Made by a program: the position numbers and the translations under genes. A model generated the notes under the pieces. That model did no database searches and had not been told where the DNA came from. It saw nothing but the letters and a program-made list of their open reading frames with translations. Source: Eudromia elegans (lineage: Eukaryota; Chordata; Aves; Tinamiformes; Tinamidae). Taken from it: a stretch of DNA of 64,000 bases. The stretch covers positions 3,410,302 to 3,474,301 of the forward strand of contig PTEX01000011.1 in assembly GCA_003342815.1 (NCBI GenBank). Reading direction: 5' to 3'. Every line of letters begins with the position of its first letter. Position 1 is the first letter of the stretch. This document shows positions 33,901 through 42,116 of the stretch, one piece after another.

Positions 33901-36900
33901 CCAATGAGAATAATTTTTCTTACATTTGTAGTGCTGAGAATGCTAAACTGATGCATGTCCCCTTTTCATTTTAAGTCATGACAGACAATTACAGAGTGGA
34001 AATTTCTCTTTAGAATTTATTGTGTTTAGAAGTATTATTCATGTAAAAGAAAAAGCTAATTATCTATGCATTAAATATCAGTCAACAGAAGTCTATTATA
34101 TGTTCCTCAAGGTGGGACTCATTTTCTTAAATTTTGATGTGCAAGAAAAATATTTTACTGTATTAACACTTGATAGTTCTACTCTAGGTAATGATCTGGG
34201 AGGTTTGCATTACGCCCATTGGTGTCAAGAACTAACTATTAGCACTCAATATGTAGACCTGCAATTTTCCATGTGTATCCCAGAACTGAGAATAACTCAC
34301 CTGTGCTGCAGCCTCTCCATATCAAGACAACCCTTCTATCTGCTTAGATTTAAATGCCTATTCACTTTTTCAAATATACTGAAAAATAGTCAGCTATTCC
34401 TCTAATATAAGCTGTCTATAGTTCTCCTTACTAGAACTGCCATAGCATTTCCAGAAGTTTTACCAGGTTTTTAAATCATTACCATAAAGTTTTACATAGT
34501 TTTGGACTGATGCCATCCTAGAACACAGTTTTTGACATAACAATCTTATTTATCCCAGTCTCCTGTGTTATTTTTTACCTTCACCTGCCTACCACCTCAC
34601 CTTACTTTCAAGGTATCCTAGCTCCACTTTTTTAAGCATATATTAAAAAGGCTTCACACATTACATTGTAGGGCACAGTTTTCCCAATCAGTTCAACTGT
34701 AATTAACTTGTTGAAGGCTCAGAGCTTAAAAAATTGAGATTATTTGTTCAAAATGCCATCAGGTCTGCTTGGAATTACATTTAAATTATATAATGCAAAT
34801 CAGTTTGACCTGCAAGTCCTTGTCATTATTTAGTGATGTTTCATACAGAATAAATTGTTTGCAGGTTGAGCAGTGTGGTGTGGAGCTTGGCAGAAAGCTA
34901 TAAAAACAAATTATCCTTTCATTTTATACACCATTTGTTCAGACATCTGTAAAAAATGCTTTTCTTCTCTGTAATAGAGAAGTGTCATTCCATGGTTTGA
35001 AGCACATTAGCTGCCTTGGATACAGCCCAGAGGAGTCAGTGCCAGACTCAGGGAGGGTGTTGGGGAAAGATGCTTGCTTGAAATACAGAAGTCACAGCTC
35101 TTGCAAAACAATACTATTAATTGTCAGGCCTCCCTCTTGTGGCTCTTCCTGAAGCTAACAACTTGGTAGCTGCTACCTGCTCGACTTCTTTAAGCTCCAC
35201 ATAGGGAGGGCAGATATCACTTAAGGCCGGGTGTCTGTCCCCGGCAGTGTAGCCCAGGGACACGTTTGGTTTCCTGGCATCACCAGGAAAGCGCAGGAAA
35301 AGGTCCCACATCCAGCAGCAGTGATGGCAGCCGCATGCTGCCCTGGGACCACCCCGGGACAACAGGGACAGCACGTGCCGAGCCAAGCGGGTTCCTTTCC
35401 TTTAATGCAACCTTTACTTCATGACACTGATGCCTTTGAATGATTTAGATAAAAAGAAACATTAGAAATTACGTATTTTCAGAATTTAAAAAGCAACTGG
35501 TTTTATGAACTGCTAAAAAACTAGTCTTTCAATAAAACTAAACTGGTATATTAAAAACACTATCTCTGTCCCCTCTAGAGGAGATTAACATACTAGCACT
35601 AAAATGTTTAGAAATGACTTGTAACAAGTATTAAACAATTCTAAGCATTTTCTGGCTGAAGATAATAGTAAAAAATAATGCTTTCTTAGCATTTTTAGTA
35701 TTTATAGTTGAGGTTCCAAAAGGCTTCTAAATGCATCCTGGGGTCTCTCAGTCACAACTGCCGTAGACTATCATAGTCTAACAAGAATGTATTTTTATTG
35801 CAGTTTATTCACTTCACAAGAGTATGCCTTCTTAGAAGATGTCAGTAAAGGGAATATTGGAATTTAAGGCTTCCTGTTGAAAGGGAGGAGGGACAGGGAA
35901 GGTGCAAACATTTGCTTCGGCAGTTGCTCCCTGAAAATAGGACAGGCCAAAAAGTATTTTTTCAGTCTTTGTCCTCCTCCTGATCAATAATAACTGAAGC
36001 CACAATACCCCCCCAGAGACTTCTCAGACTTATGAACATTTGTTTAGGTCAAACACTCCAAGCACAGCAGTGTTTGCTGGGAGCATGCAGCTACTAGCAG
36101 GAGTCAAACTGTGCACTGGACGAACCTTAACCAATCATCCCCATTATGAAGACAAGAATCTGAGAGAGAGAACGAAACAGGTAAGAATGTTTGGTTGTTT
36201 CAGGTGATACTCATCCTGGGCACAGGCCCCGCTCGCCCAAACAGCTGCCATCTCCAGGAACACGTCACTGGGCACATCTCACACTTGGCCTCTTGCTCTA
36301 GGTTACTTTCCAACACAGCCTCAGGATTTAATTTAATCTGGACACCTCAGTAGTACTTTGGGTGTCTGCTAACTCACTACTAGTGGCTGTTATGTTTCTG
36401 AACAACTAATTATACCTAGATACTCCAGCTAGTGCTGAATGAACAAGTTTGGGTTCTGCTGGCAAAAACAGACCCTGCCTCTCAGCCAGGTTGTTCACCT
36501 TTATGAAGCATTTCCTTGATTTGCCCAATACTCTTTAGCTCCCAAACTAGCATATTAAATTGAATATAAGAACTGCCTCTACACAGAGCTGGAGAGAGAG
36601 TTTTAAGCAGTCATTCCCTGTAAGTTAGGCAGCCTCCAAGAGCTTTACAGGTATATCTGTCAAAGACTTTCTGCAGGCTGAAGCACAATTCGCTACCTTT
36701 TGGCTTTGTAGTCAACCAGAATGCTATTTTGCATCATAGTAGCTCTAATGTAGATACAGTAGATTGTTACCGAATACATCAGATATATGTATACATTTTG
36801 AAAATACTGAAGTCATGTGGATTATAGCTGTCATTTCTTTCTCTGGTTCAGGGTAAAGGAATAATGAAAGAAGCAAACAAAGGAATGCACAGCAATATTA

Positions 36901-37759
36901 TACTCGCTGTCTTACAAGGCAATTTCTTCCTTTATAGATTTATCAGATCTATGCAAAGAGATCTCCTGAAGATGTTTACAGGATACTGCAATCCTTTGGC
37001 ACAGACTACGTGATCCTAGAAGACAGTATATGTTACGAGAGAAGACACAGCAGAGGCTGTCGGTTACGTGACCTGCTAGACGTAGCTAATGGTCACGTAA
37101 GTATTTATACAAGTTTTAGGAAATTATGTGTTTTGTTAAGCTTTTTTGGGAAGAATTACAATTACAGTTTGAAGCAGGGTTTTCTCCATCATACTATAGC
37201 AGTGGGAAGTAAATCTAACAGAGCCTTTAAACGAGCTCACAACAGCCAGGACAAGCCCTACTTGCTTTTAGTGGTGTTGATAATTGGCAAGGAGGACTTC
37301 AGCCTGGAGAAAATGCTTAATGCCCTCCTGCTGAGTATCAGGTTAGCAAGGAGCCATGGCAGGCAACATAACTGAGAGCAGCTAGTGCCCCTGGCACACC
37401 AGCCAGGTGTGAATAACACGGGCCATGATACTGAATTTAACACTTCTCCCTCCCACTTGTCTCACATGACCACTGTTAGCATGTCTGAGCAGTCTAACCC
37501 TTTGAATGTTTGTCCAGGGTTGTTTCTGTTCATTATTATTGCTTTTAACAGTGAATTGACCAAGTATGTTTCACAAATCTGCTCATTTTCATTACAGATC
37601 ATGGATGGTTTGGGAGAGAATGAGCCTGATTTGAAACCTTCATTGTATCCTCGCTTCTGTGAGGAAATTAAAAGAAATCTGCCTTCTTATACTGTGCACT
37701 TCACTAAAGTGTTTCAAAACAAGACATTCCACGTTTACAGACTTGCTAAGCATAAATAA
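12864..37759 (+). CDS. DPY19L3: DPY19L3, ER C-mannosyltransferase (spliced, complete CDS)
   Basis: Eighteen coding exons join in one frame to 720 codons plus TAA; human DPY19L3 is about the same length. The family are multi-pass ER enzymes that transfer mannose from dolichol-phosphate-mannose to tryptophan in WxxW motifs; DPY19L3 is known for C-mannosylation of R-spondin 1. Visible features are a short cytoplasmic N terminus; a first membrane helix (about residues 46-70); the lumenal block [11 protein letters not shown] then [15 protein letters not shown] with the conserved acidic E93, likely catalytic; an N-glycosylation sequon (DNKT); about ten further hydrophobic segments; and a soluble lumenal C-terminal part ([30 protein letters not shown]). 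The start at 12864 was chosen because [11 protein letters not shown] aligns with the human N terminus and has A at -3. An in-frame ATG at 12846 would add six residues. The gene follows ZNF507 in the same orientation. Confidence 0.95.
13242..13375 (+). CDS. DPY19L3: DPY19L3 coding exon 2, first membrane helix (38-82)
   Basis: Begins [12 protein letters not shown] and holds the first transmembrane helix ([14 protein letters not shown]), then the lumenal block [13 protein letters not shown]. The acceptor is TTCCAAG and the donor is GTAACA. Confidence 0.95.
13376..19308 (+). other. DPY19L3 intron 2 (5.9 kb)
   Basis: AT-rich intron. I see no exon, RNA gene or well-kept repeat. Several short ORFs on both strands have neither splice support nor recognisable content. 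Confidence 0.7.
19309..19399 (+). CDS. DPY19L3: DPY19L3 coding exon 3, catalytic-loop acidic motif (83-113)
   Basis: Encodes [20 protein letters not shown]; the Glu in FRTE is the family-conserved acidic residue. It follows the longest intron of the gene (5.9 kb). Exit phase is 1. Confidence 0.95.
20244..20365 (+). CDS. DPY19L3: DPY19L3 coding exon 4 (113-153)
   Basis: Encodes [11 protein letters not shown] with an N-glycosylation sequon, then [18 protein letters not shown]. Splice sites AAG/GTAGGC; exit phase 0. Confidence 0.95.
20568..20713 (+). CDS. DPY19L3: DPY19L3 coding exon 5, membrane segments (154-202)
   Basis: Encodes [19 protein letters not shown] and a second hydrophobic helix around [14 protein letters not shown]. 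Only 202 bases from the previous exon. Exit phase is 2. Confidence 0.95.
21648..21674. repeat. Perfect 11-bp inverted repeat (hairpin)
   Basis: Arms ATTTGGACAAA and TTTGTCCAAAT, with a five-base GACTT loop, inside DPY19L3 intron 5. It is a hairpin in RNA or cruciform DNA; function unknown. Confidence 0.75.
22284..22371. repeat. AT-rich simple repeat
   Basis: Imperfect TA, TATATAC and CA runs, ending about 75 bases before the acceptor of DPY19L3 exon 6. A likely length polymorphism. Confidence 0.8.
22447..22570 (+). CDS. DPY19L3: DPY19L3 coding exon 6 (202-243)
   Basis: Encodes [20 protein letters not shown], a block strongly conserved in the DPY19 family, followed by a hydrophobic helix. 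The donor is GTGAGT and the exit phase is 0. Confidence 0.95.
23325..23459 (+). CDS. DPY19L3: DPY19L3 coding exon 7 (244-288)
   Basis: Encodes a helix ending [20 protein letters not shown] and the motif [10 protein letters not shown]. Phase is 0 on both sides; the donor is GTAAGA. Confidence 0.95.
23460..25061 (+). other. DPY19L3 intron 7
   Basis: AT-rich with no supported feature apart from a short direct repeat (ATGTCAAA twice, about 24354-24369). Confidence 0.7.
25062..25193 (+). CDS. DPY19L3: DPY19L3 coding exon 8 (289-332)
   Basis: Mostly membrane sequence ([20 protein letters not shown]). Phase is 0 on both sides; the donor is GTATGT. Confidence 0.95.
26051..26152 (+). CDS. DPY19L3: DPY19L3 coding exon 9 (333-366)
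   Basis: A basic start (KNLKKGG) leads into a hydrophobic helix, [15 protein letters not shown]. Phase is 0 on both sides; the donor is GTAAGC. Confidence 0.95.
26936..27009 (+). CDS. DPY19L3: DPY19L3 coding exon 10 (367-391)
   Basis: Encodes the soluble block [20 protein letters not shown]. The exit phase is 2; the donor is GTATGA. Confidence 0.95.
27257..27415 (+). CDS. DPY19L3: DPY19L3 coding exon 11 (391-444)
   Basis: Encodes [17 protein letters not shown], a conserved lumenal motif, then a membrane helix ([20 protein letters not shown]). The exit phase is 2. Confidence 0.95.
28634..28759 (+). CDS. DPY19L3: DPY19L3 coding exon 12 (444-486)
   Basis: Starts with a variable charged loop ([16 protein letters not shown]), then [20 protein letters not shown]. 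Acceptor AATCAG, donor GTATAT. Exit phase is 2. Confidence 0.92.
29096..29207 (+). CDS. DPY19L3: DPY19L3 coding exon 13 (486-523)
   Basis: Encodes [18 protein letters not shown] and a helix ending LYTSQR. The donor, AGG|GTTGGC, is weak, but it restores the frame exactly with the next exon and matches the homologous join. Confidence 0.85.
29731..29787 (+). CDS. DPY19L3: DPY19L3 coding exon 14 (524-542)
   Basis: A 19-codon micro-exon encoding [19 protein letters not shown], the last membrane helix. Acceptor TCTCTTAG, donor GTAAGA; phase 0 on both sides. Too short for ORF finders. Confidence 0.93.
29788..32558 (+). other. DPY19L3 intron 14
   Basis: No gene content. A small tandem repeat of CAGTGAAC units lies at 31544-31575. 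Confidence 0.7.
31544..31575. repeat. Short tandem repeat (CAGTGAAC units)
   Basis: CAGTGAAC occurs three times with 3-4 base spacers, followed by a further TTCAGTG. Local slippage is the likely origin. Confidence 0.6.
32559..32641 (+). CDS. DPY19L3: DPY19L3 coding exon 15 (543-570)
   Basis: Encodes [20 protein letters not shown] and VELMNWI, the start of the soluble lumenal C-terminal domain. Acceptor GGCTTTAG, donor GTAAGA; exit phase 2. Confidence 0.95.
32642..36047 (+). other. DPY19L3 intron 15 (3.4 kb)
   Basis: AT-rich except for a GC-rich patch at about 35115-35400. The ORFs there (both strands) are not recognised and lack splice support. No RNA gene seen. Confidence 0.7.
36048..36180 (+). 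CDS. DPY19L3: DPY19L3 coding exon 16 (570-614)
   Basis: Encodes [20 protein letters not shown] then [17 protein letters not shown], the highly conserved lumenal block. Exit phase is 0 with donor GTAAGA. Confidence 0.95.
36938..37096 (+). CDS. DPY19L3: DPY19L3 coding exon 17 (615-667)
   Basis: Encodes [20 protein letters not shown], then [20 protein letters not shown] and [13 protein letters not shown]. Phase is 0 on both sides; the donor is GTAAGT. Confidence 0.95.
37598..37759 (+). CDS. DPY19L3: DPY19L3 terminal coding exon 18 (668-720)
   Basis: Encodes [40 protein letters not shown] and [13 protein letters not shown], then TAA. A last N-glycosylation sequon (NKTF) lies near the C terminus. 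Confidence 0.95.
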   Translation: MMDGLGENEPDLKPSLYPRFCEEIKRNLPSYTVHFTKVFQNKTFHVYRLAKHK

Positions 37760-38380
37760 CATTTCCAGCAGTGGCTTCGAGTTCAGTATTTCCGTGCTAG
37801 AGCCCACATTAGATGATGTTTACAAATGTTCTAATATATTTTACATTAACGATTTCTTGTGTAATAACTTTTCATTTTTAAAAGACTGCCTCATTTTGAT
37901 AATACATTCCTGATTTTGCCAAAATTTTCATAGATTCATAAATAAATGTTAGCAGGGACCATTTTGATTATCAACTCACCTCTGAATCCCTAGGATATTA
38001 CATCCTTTCCATTTTTAACCAAACAAAAGACATGAAGTGAGCAGCCTGCATGACCACTGCAGAACAGCTAACCTGTGAAGCTCTGCTCAGGGTTTTGGAT
38101 TTTTTTTTTTTTTTAAACTATAAAAGTGATAGAAATTCAATGAAAGCAAGCCACACTACTGAATTATTAGGTATGCTTCATCTCCATGAACCATGAAAGT
38201 GGGAACAACATTGGGTCTAGTCTCATCACCTTGATCCTCTCTGACAAACCTGTATGCTTTTTCAGTGCCTCTTTTTTTAATTCGTTGGGGCTGTATATGG
38301 ACAGGAGTTTCCAAGCATATGTTTGCAGAATCAGCAAACAAGTTTAAAGAATAAAACTTTGATGATTGTACAGCATTTTT
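37760..38380 (+). other. DPY19L3: DPY19L3 probable 3' UTR
   Basis: AATAAA hexamers at 37941-37946 and 38350-38355 follow the stop; the second is followed by a T-rich tract. The end is inferred. Confidence 0.55.
38350..38355 (+). terminator. Candidate polyadenylation signal of DPY19L3
   Basis: AATAAA about 590 bases after the stop, with TTTTTTAAATC about 25 bases downstream. The alternative is the hexamer at 37941-37946. Confidence 0.45.
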
Positions 38381-41320
38381 TAAATCATACAGAAACTCAC
38401 TGTTTTATAATGTTAAGCATTTAGTGATGGAGTGTTGTGTATTTCTAATGAGAATCAAGGTTGGAGCATGCTTTGAATACGTGTTGCATGTTTGTATCCT
38501 CTCACAGTGCTCAGGACAAAGAACAAATTCTCTGCTTGGACTCTCACAACACCGTTTTCTGTATTTGCTTTCCAAACCACAGGGGATCCCTTTCACCCCT
38601 CAGGTATCCCAGAAGTAGGATACCAAAATGGGACACTGCCAACCTTACAACAGAAAGATTCCCCTCAGACTGGCAGGAAATCTAGGTATTTAAATGACGT
38701 TCAGGTACTAGAGTTTTGCTTTACAGTATTTCAAGTAATGGAAAGACCCGTTTTTAGCACTCTACATTGTCAGGATGTCCTTGCTCCTCTTCCTAAGGAA
38801 GAGATTACAGGAGGGTTTTTTTGACCCGATTTGTAAGTAGTGAAGGCAGACCTCAGTCTCTGAGAACTTTGCAATTTGTTTTTAGCCATTAGCATTTTCC
38901 AGGGTGGAACTTTGTGAGTTTTATTGGCTTTTTAAATGCTACGTAGAAAACATTTCATTCTTACTGTAATTTAGTGCTATTTTGATTTTACACTGAAATT
39001 AGAGATTAGGGCCAACAAACTCTAACAGTATTTTCCAACCTTAATTAGGTATCTACTAGGATCATTTGTTTCTTATGAAAAAGAGACTTGTAGTAATCAA
39101 GTGCCTCTAGGCCAACACTGAATTAACATTTGAACACCTATTAGATTGTTTGTGATCTGTGCAAATAACTGAGTTACAATAATTACCACTGCAATTAATT
39201 TCTAATGATGAGAAACTTAAAGTGCTCCTGATAGCAAACTCCACATTTAATTTAATCAAGATGTGTAATGAGATTAACTTTCACAAGTGAGCTGTGTTCC
39301 AATTCCAAGTGATTTAAATATTTTCCCTTTTCAGCTGTAGCAAGGTAAATTACAGAAGAGATGGGAGACAGTTATGTCACATGCTCAAGCAATTTTATAT
39401 TCCGTAAATACTCATTAAACAGCGTTCAACATCTCCCTGCACTTTCATGCCAACACAAAAGGAAAGCGCGCTTTAATCACGCTGGGTTTAAATCAAACAT
39501 TGACAGCAGCTAGATTGTTAAAGAGAGCAGCTGAAACTCCTGAATGGTTTCTACCCTGTAGCCCTTAATGAGGTTGGAGACCACTGCAGTTTAACATAAT
39601 ACAATAATAAAACATTTTAATCAGTATTAAAACTTTAATTAGGCCTGTAATGATGCATGCCTGTTCTTGCTGAAAGCATGGGTCAGTGGTTTCCTCAGCA
39701 AGTGCCTTACAGTAAATGAAAACAAGCACATGTAAGGTGAAGTATTGCTAGGATGTAGTGTCTTCTTTTAAAACGTGGTTGTGTTTTTCTGTAAAGGTGC
39801 ATTAACTTTCTTCTAATTGAAATGAAAGATTCCAAGATCTAGTCACAGTCTAGGATTTGCAGAACTTATTTCTGGTCAAGAGCTGAAGCTAAGAAGTCCC
39901 AATTACTACAGTCATTTTTAAATAGAGTGTTTTTCTTCAGCAGAGCCTCTATCATTGCCAAAACAGAAAGTTAAGCTTTCTGTAGAAACTGCGGAGTGAA
40001 TGAAATTACCGAGGAGCCCATAAACTGGCTTTTTTTCTTCAGAAAGCATTAAACACATGGCTGCTGAGCCCTAGAATACCACAGTAGCATAGCACCTCCT
40101 TGGGGCTCAAACACCCCCAGATCAGCACAGCAGGAGCACAGACTGGGAGGCTGCCCAGTATTTCTGAAAGTGCTTTACCTTCTGCCCTTTGCAGTCCCTC
40201 AGGCCTCCATAGCTTGTGACACTTTGAAACAATCCCAACCATTCCAACATCTGAAAATTGACATTTTAAGTGGAGAGATCTATTTCAGTGAGTAACTAGT
40301 GCAGCCTTCAGAAGACTAATCTCCGTTAAACAGAAAGTGGCACTCACCAGCCCAGCAGAAGGGAGGAACTCCTCACTGCAGCGCTCCAGGCAGGCAGCCC
40401 TGGGCACCAGCTGCTTTTATGCCCTTGATTTAGGGGTGAGTAACTGCCCCGGATCAGGTGCTGGGCTGCAGGAGCAGCAGTGAAAGGGTTGGGTTTCCTG
40501 GCCCTGCAGGTTTGGTGTGAAGGTCTTCTAGGAGACTTCTAGGAGGTACTTGGTGTTTTATTTGTTTGAGGTTTTTTTCTTTACTTCCTGTGTCTTTGTG
40601 TGATATGTGTTTATTGCATTAAGACTGCGTTTTTGGTTTTGTTTTTTTTAAAAAAAAACCTTCTGCTTCTGTTGATCTATGTCACCCCAATGCATCTTAT
40701 GCATTGTATGCATAAGTATGAGGTGCCTTCACGAACAACACTTAGAGCACTCTGGCAAGTACCTAGCCATGTGGCTGACACCATCCCATCGTGACTTCTG
40801 CAGTGTTGGACGTTGTCTGCAAGGGCTTTCCAGCTGCGCAGTATCAGTGGAATTGAAGTGTGAAGAGCTGCTTTAGACTGCAGAGCCAAAATGTTATCCA
40901 GGAGCCAGAAGGGTCTGGAGGAGAGAAAAGCCTTTGAGATCCATAATTATATTTTCATTTCTCTTCCAATGTTCTGCTGCTGAAGTATAACAAACAACTT
41001 TTATACTCCGTTGTTCTACAGAGATGTAGTGACTATTGTACACTAAATAAACTTGTGTCACTGAGAAATCACATTTTCTGTTTATAGAGTGGGGTGTATA
41101 GAGAAATACAGCTGTGCACATGTAATGCTGCCCTTAGGAGACTTTGGGGGCATTAGCAATATTAACTGGGAACAAACACAGGCGTTCTATAAGATTATTA
41201 ATTCAATTAATGCCTTGCAATCATAAGGTGGTCAACTGGTAGAATACGGCGTGCCAGAGACCCCAAGTGTCTCGAACCTGTCTCAGCCATCAAGAATTAT
41301 CAATAGCATAGTGCAAGCTA
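38381..41320. other. Intergenic region between two convergent genes
   Basis: No coding exon can be supported on either strand. I looked here on the - strand for a beta-catenin-binding exon of the cadherin and found none. A weak tRNA-like patch at about 41225-41290 was noted and rejected. Confidence 0.6.
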
Positions 41321-41419
41321 TTTATTTAAATCCCCAAGAAATGGCCATGTTTTCCATCACTTCTCTAATTAAGGAACTGCTTGAATTCCCCCTAATCTCC
41401 TAATCCTGCGTCTTTTATT
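41321..41419 (-). terminator. Candidate polyadenylation signals of the cadherin gene
   Basis: AATAAA on the - strand at 41414-41419 and 41321-41326, about 560-660 bases after the provisional stop of the cadherin. Which one is used, or whether the gene ends elsewhere, is not known. Confidence 0.3.
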
Positions 41420-41981
41420 GCCAGGTTTCCCTTCTAAACCTGCTGGATCTAGCCAGTAGGTCACACTTAAGGACAAGCAGCTTTCGTTGGCTGGACTGCA
41501 TGTTATACTGGGCATGTTATTTTAAATGGGGAAAAACACAGAGATTAATATAGTTGACAGACAGACAGATTAAATACTAATATCCACAAGATTATTTGAA
41601 TTTCAGACCTTTACAAATATTTTATACTAAATAAAATGGTCTTACTACATGTTAAAGTCTGTAAAGAACTTGGAAGGAGATTAGTAAAAGTACCAGATTA
41701 CTGAAAACCCAACTACCTAGGGACCTGCATGTATTTTTTTAATTCTAATTATTTAAGGTTTTCCTTCCCCCTTGGCCATTGTAAAGCTTTTGGTTGTCAG
41801 GCCAGCTGTCCCCGTTCTTGAGAGATGTCCGTGCACCCTGGGGTAAGCATTTTATGTAAAGAAATACCAAAATGCTTGCATGCATCTGCAAATGTGGGAG
41901 AAGCAGAGAGGCGATGTCAGCATCTCAACGGTGACTAGACCAGTGGCACTAACACAGATAAATCGAACTGATTAGTGAGCC

Positions 41982-42116
41982 CTAGGAAGGGGACAGGTGG
42001 GTTGTGACAGGCCATTGCAGCAGCAAACGGGTATGGGCAAGAGCTCCTTTCTTATCGAAGCAGTAGCCTGGACTGGTTCGGATAGACACCTGCAGCTCTG
42101 CCATGTTGTACACATC
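41982..42116 (-). CDS. Cadherin provisional last exon
   Basis: The acceptor TCTCTCTCCAG precedes a phase-0 start, DVYNMAELQ, which fits the DFDLSQL-type continuation in other classic cadherins. The frame then runs VSIRTSPGYCFDKKGALAH and on to a TAG, 44 codons in all, without any beta-catenin-binding sequence. Either this is the true short tail, or the exon ends at the moderate donor CAG|GTGTCT after DVYNMAELQ and the rest lies in an unseen exon. Confidence 0.5.
   Translation of the reverse strand, partial: DVYNMAELQVSIRTSPGYCFDKKGALAHTRLLLQWPVTTHLSPS

Noticed and set aside
35115-35443. GC-rich ORFs in DPY19L3 intron 15
   Set aside because: No splice sites in a useful phase and no known motif; the DPY19L3 frame is complete without them.
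41225-41290. tRNA-like patch with AACTGGTAGAATAC and CTCGAACC boxes
   Set aside because: No acceptable acceptor stem, T-arm or anticodon arm can be folded. It may be a decayed tRNA-derived SINE, but I cannot support it. A tRNAscan or repeat search would decide.
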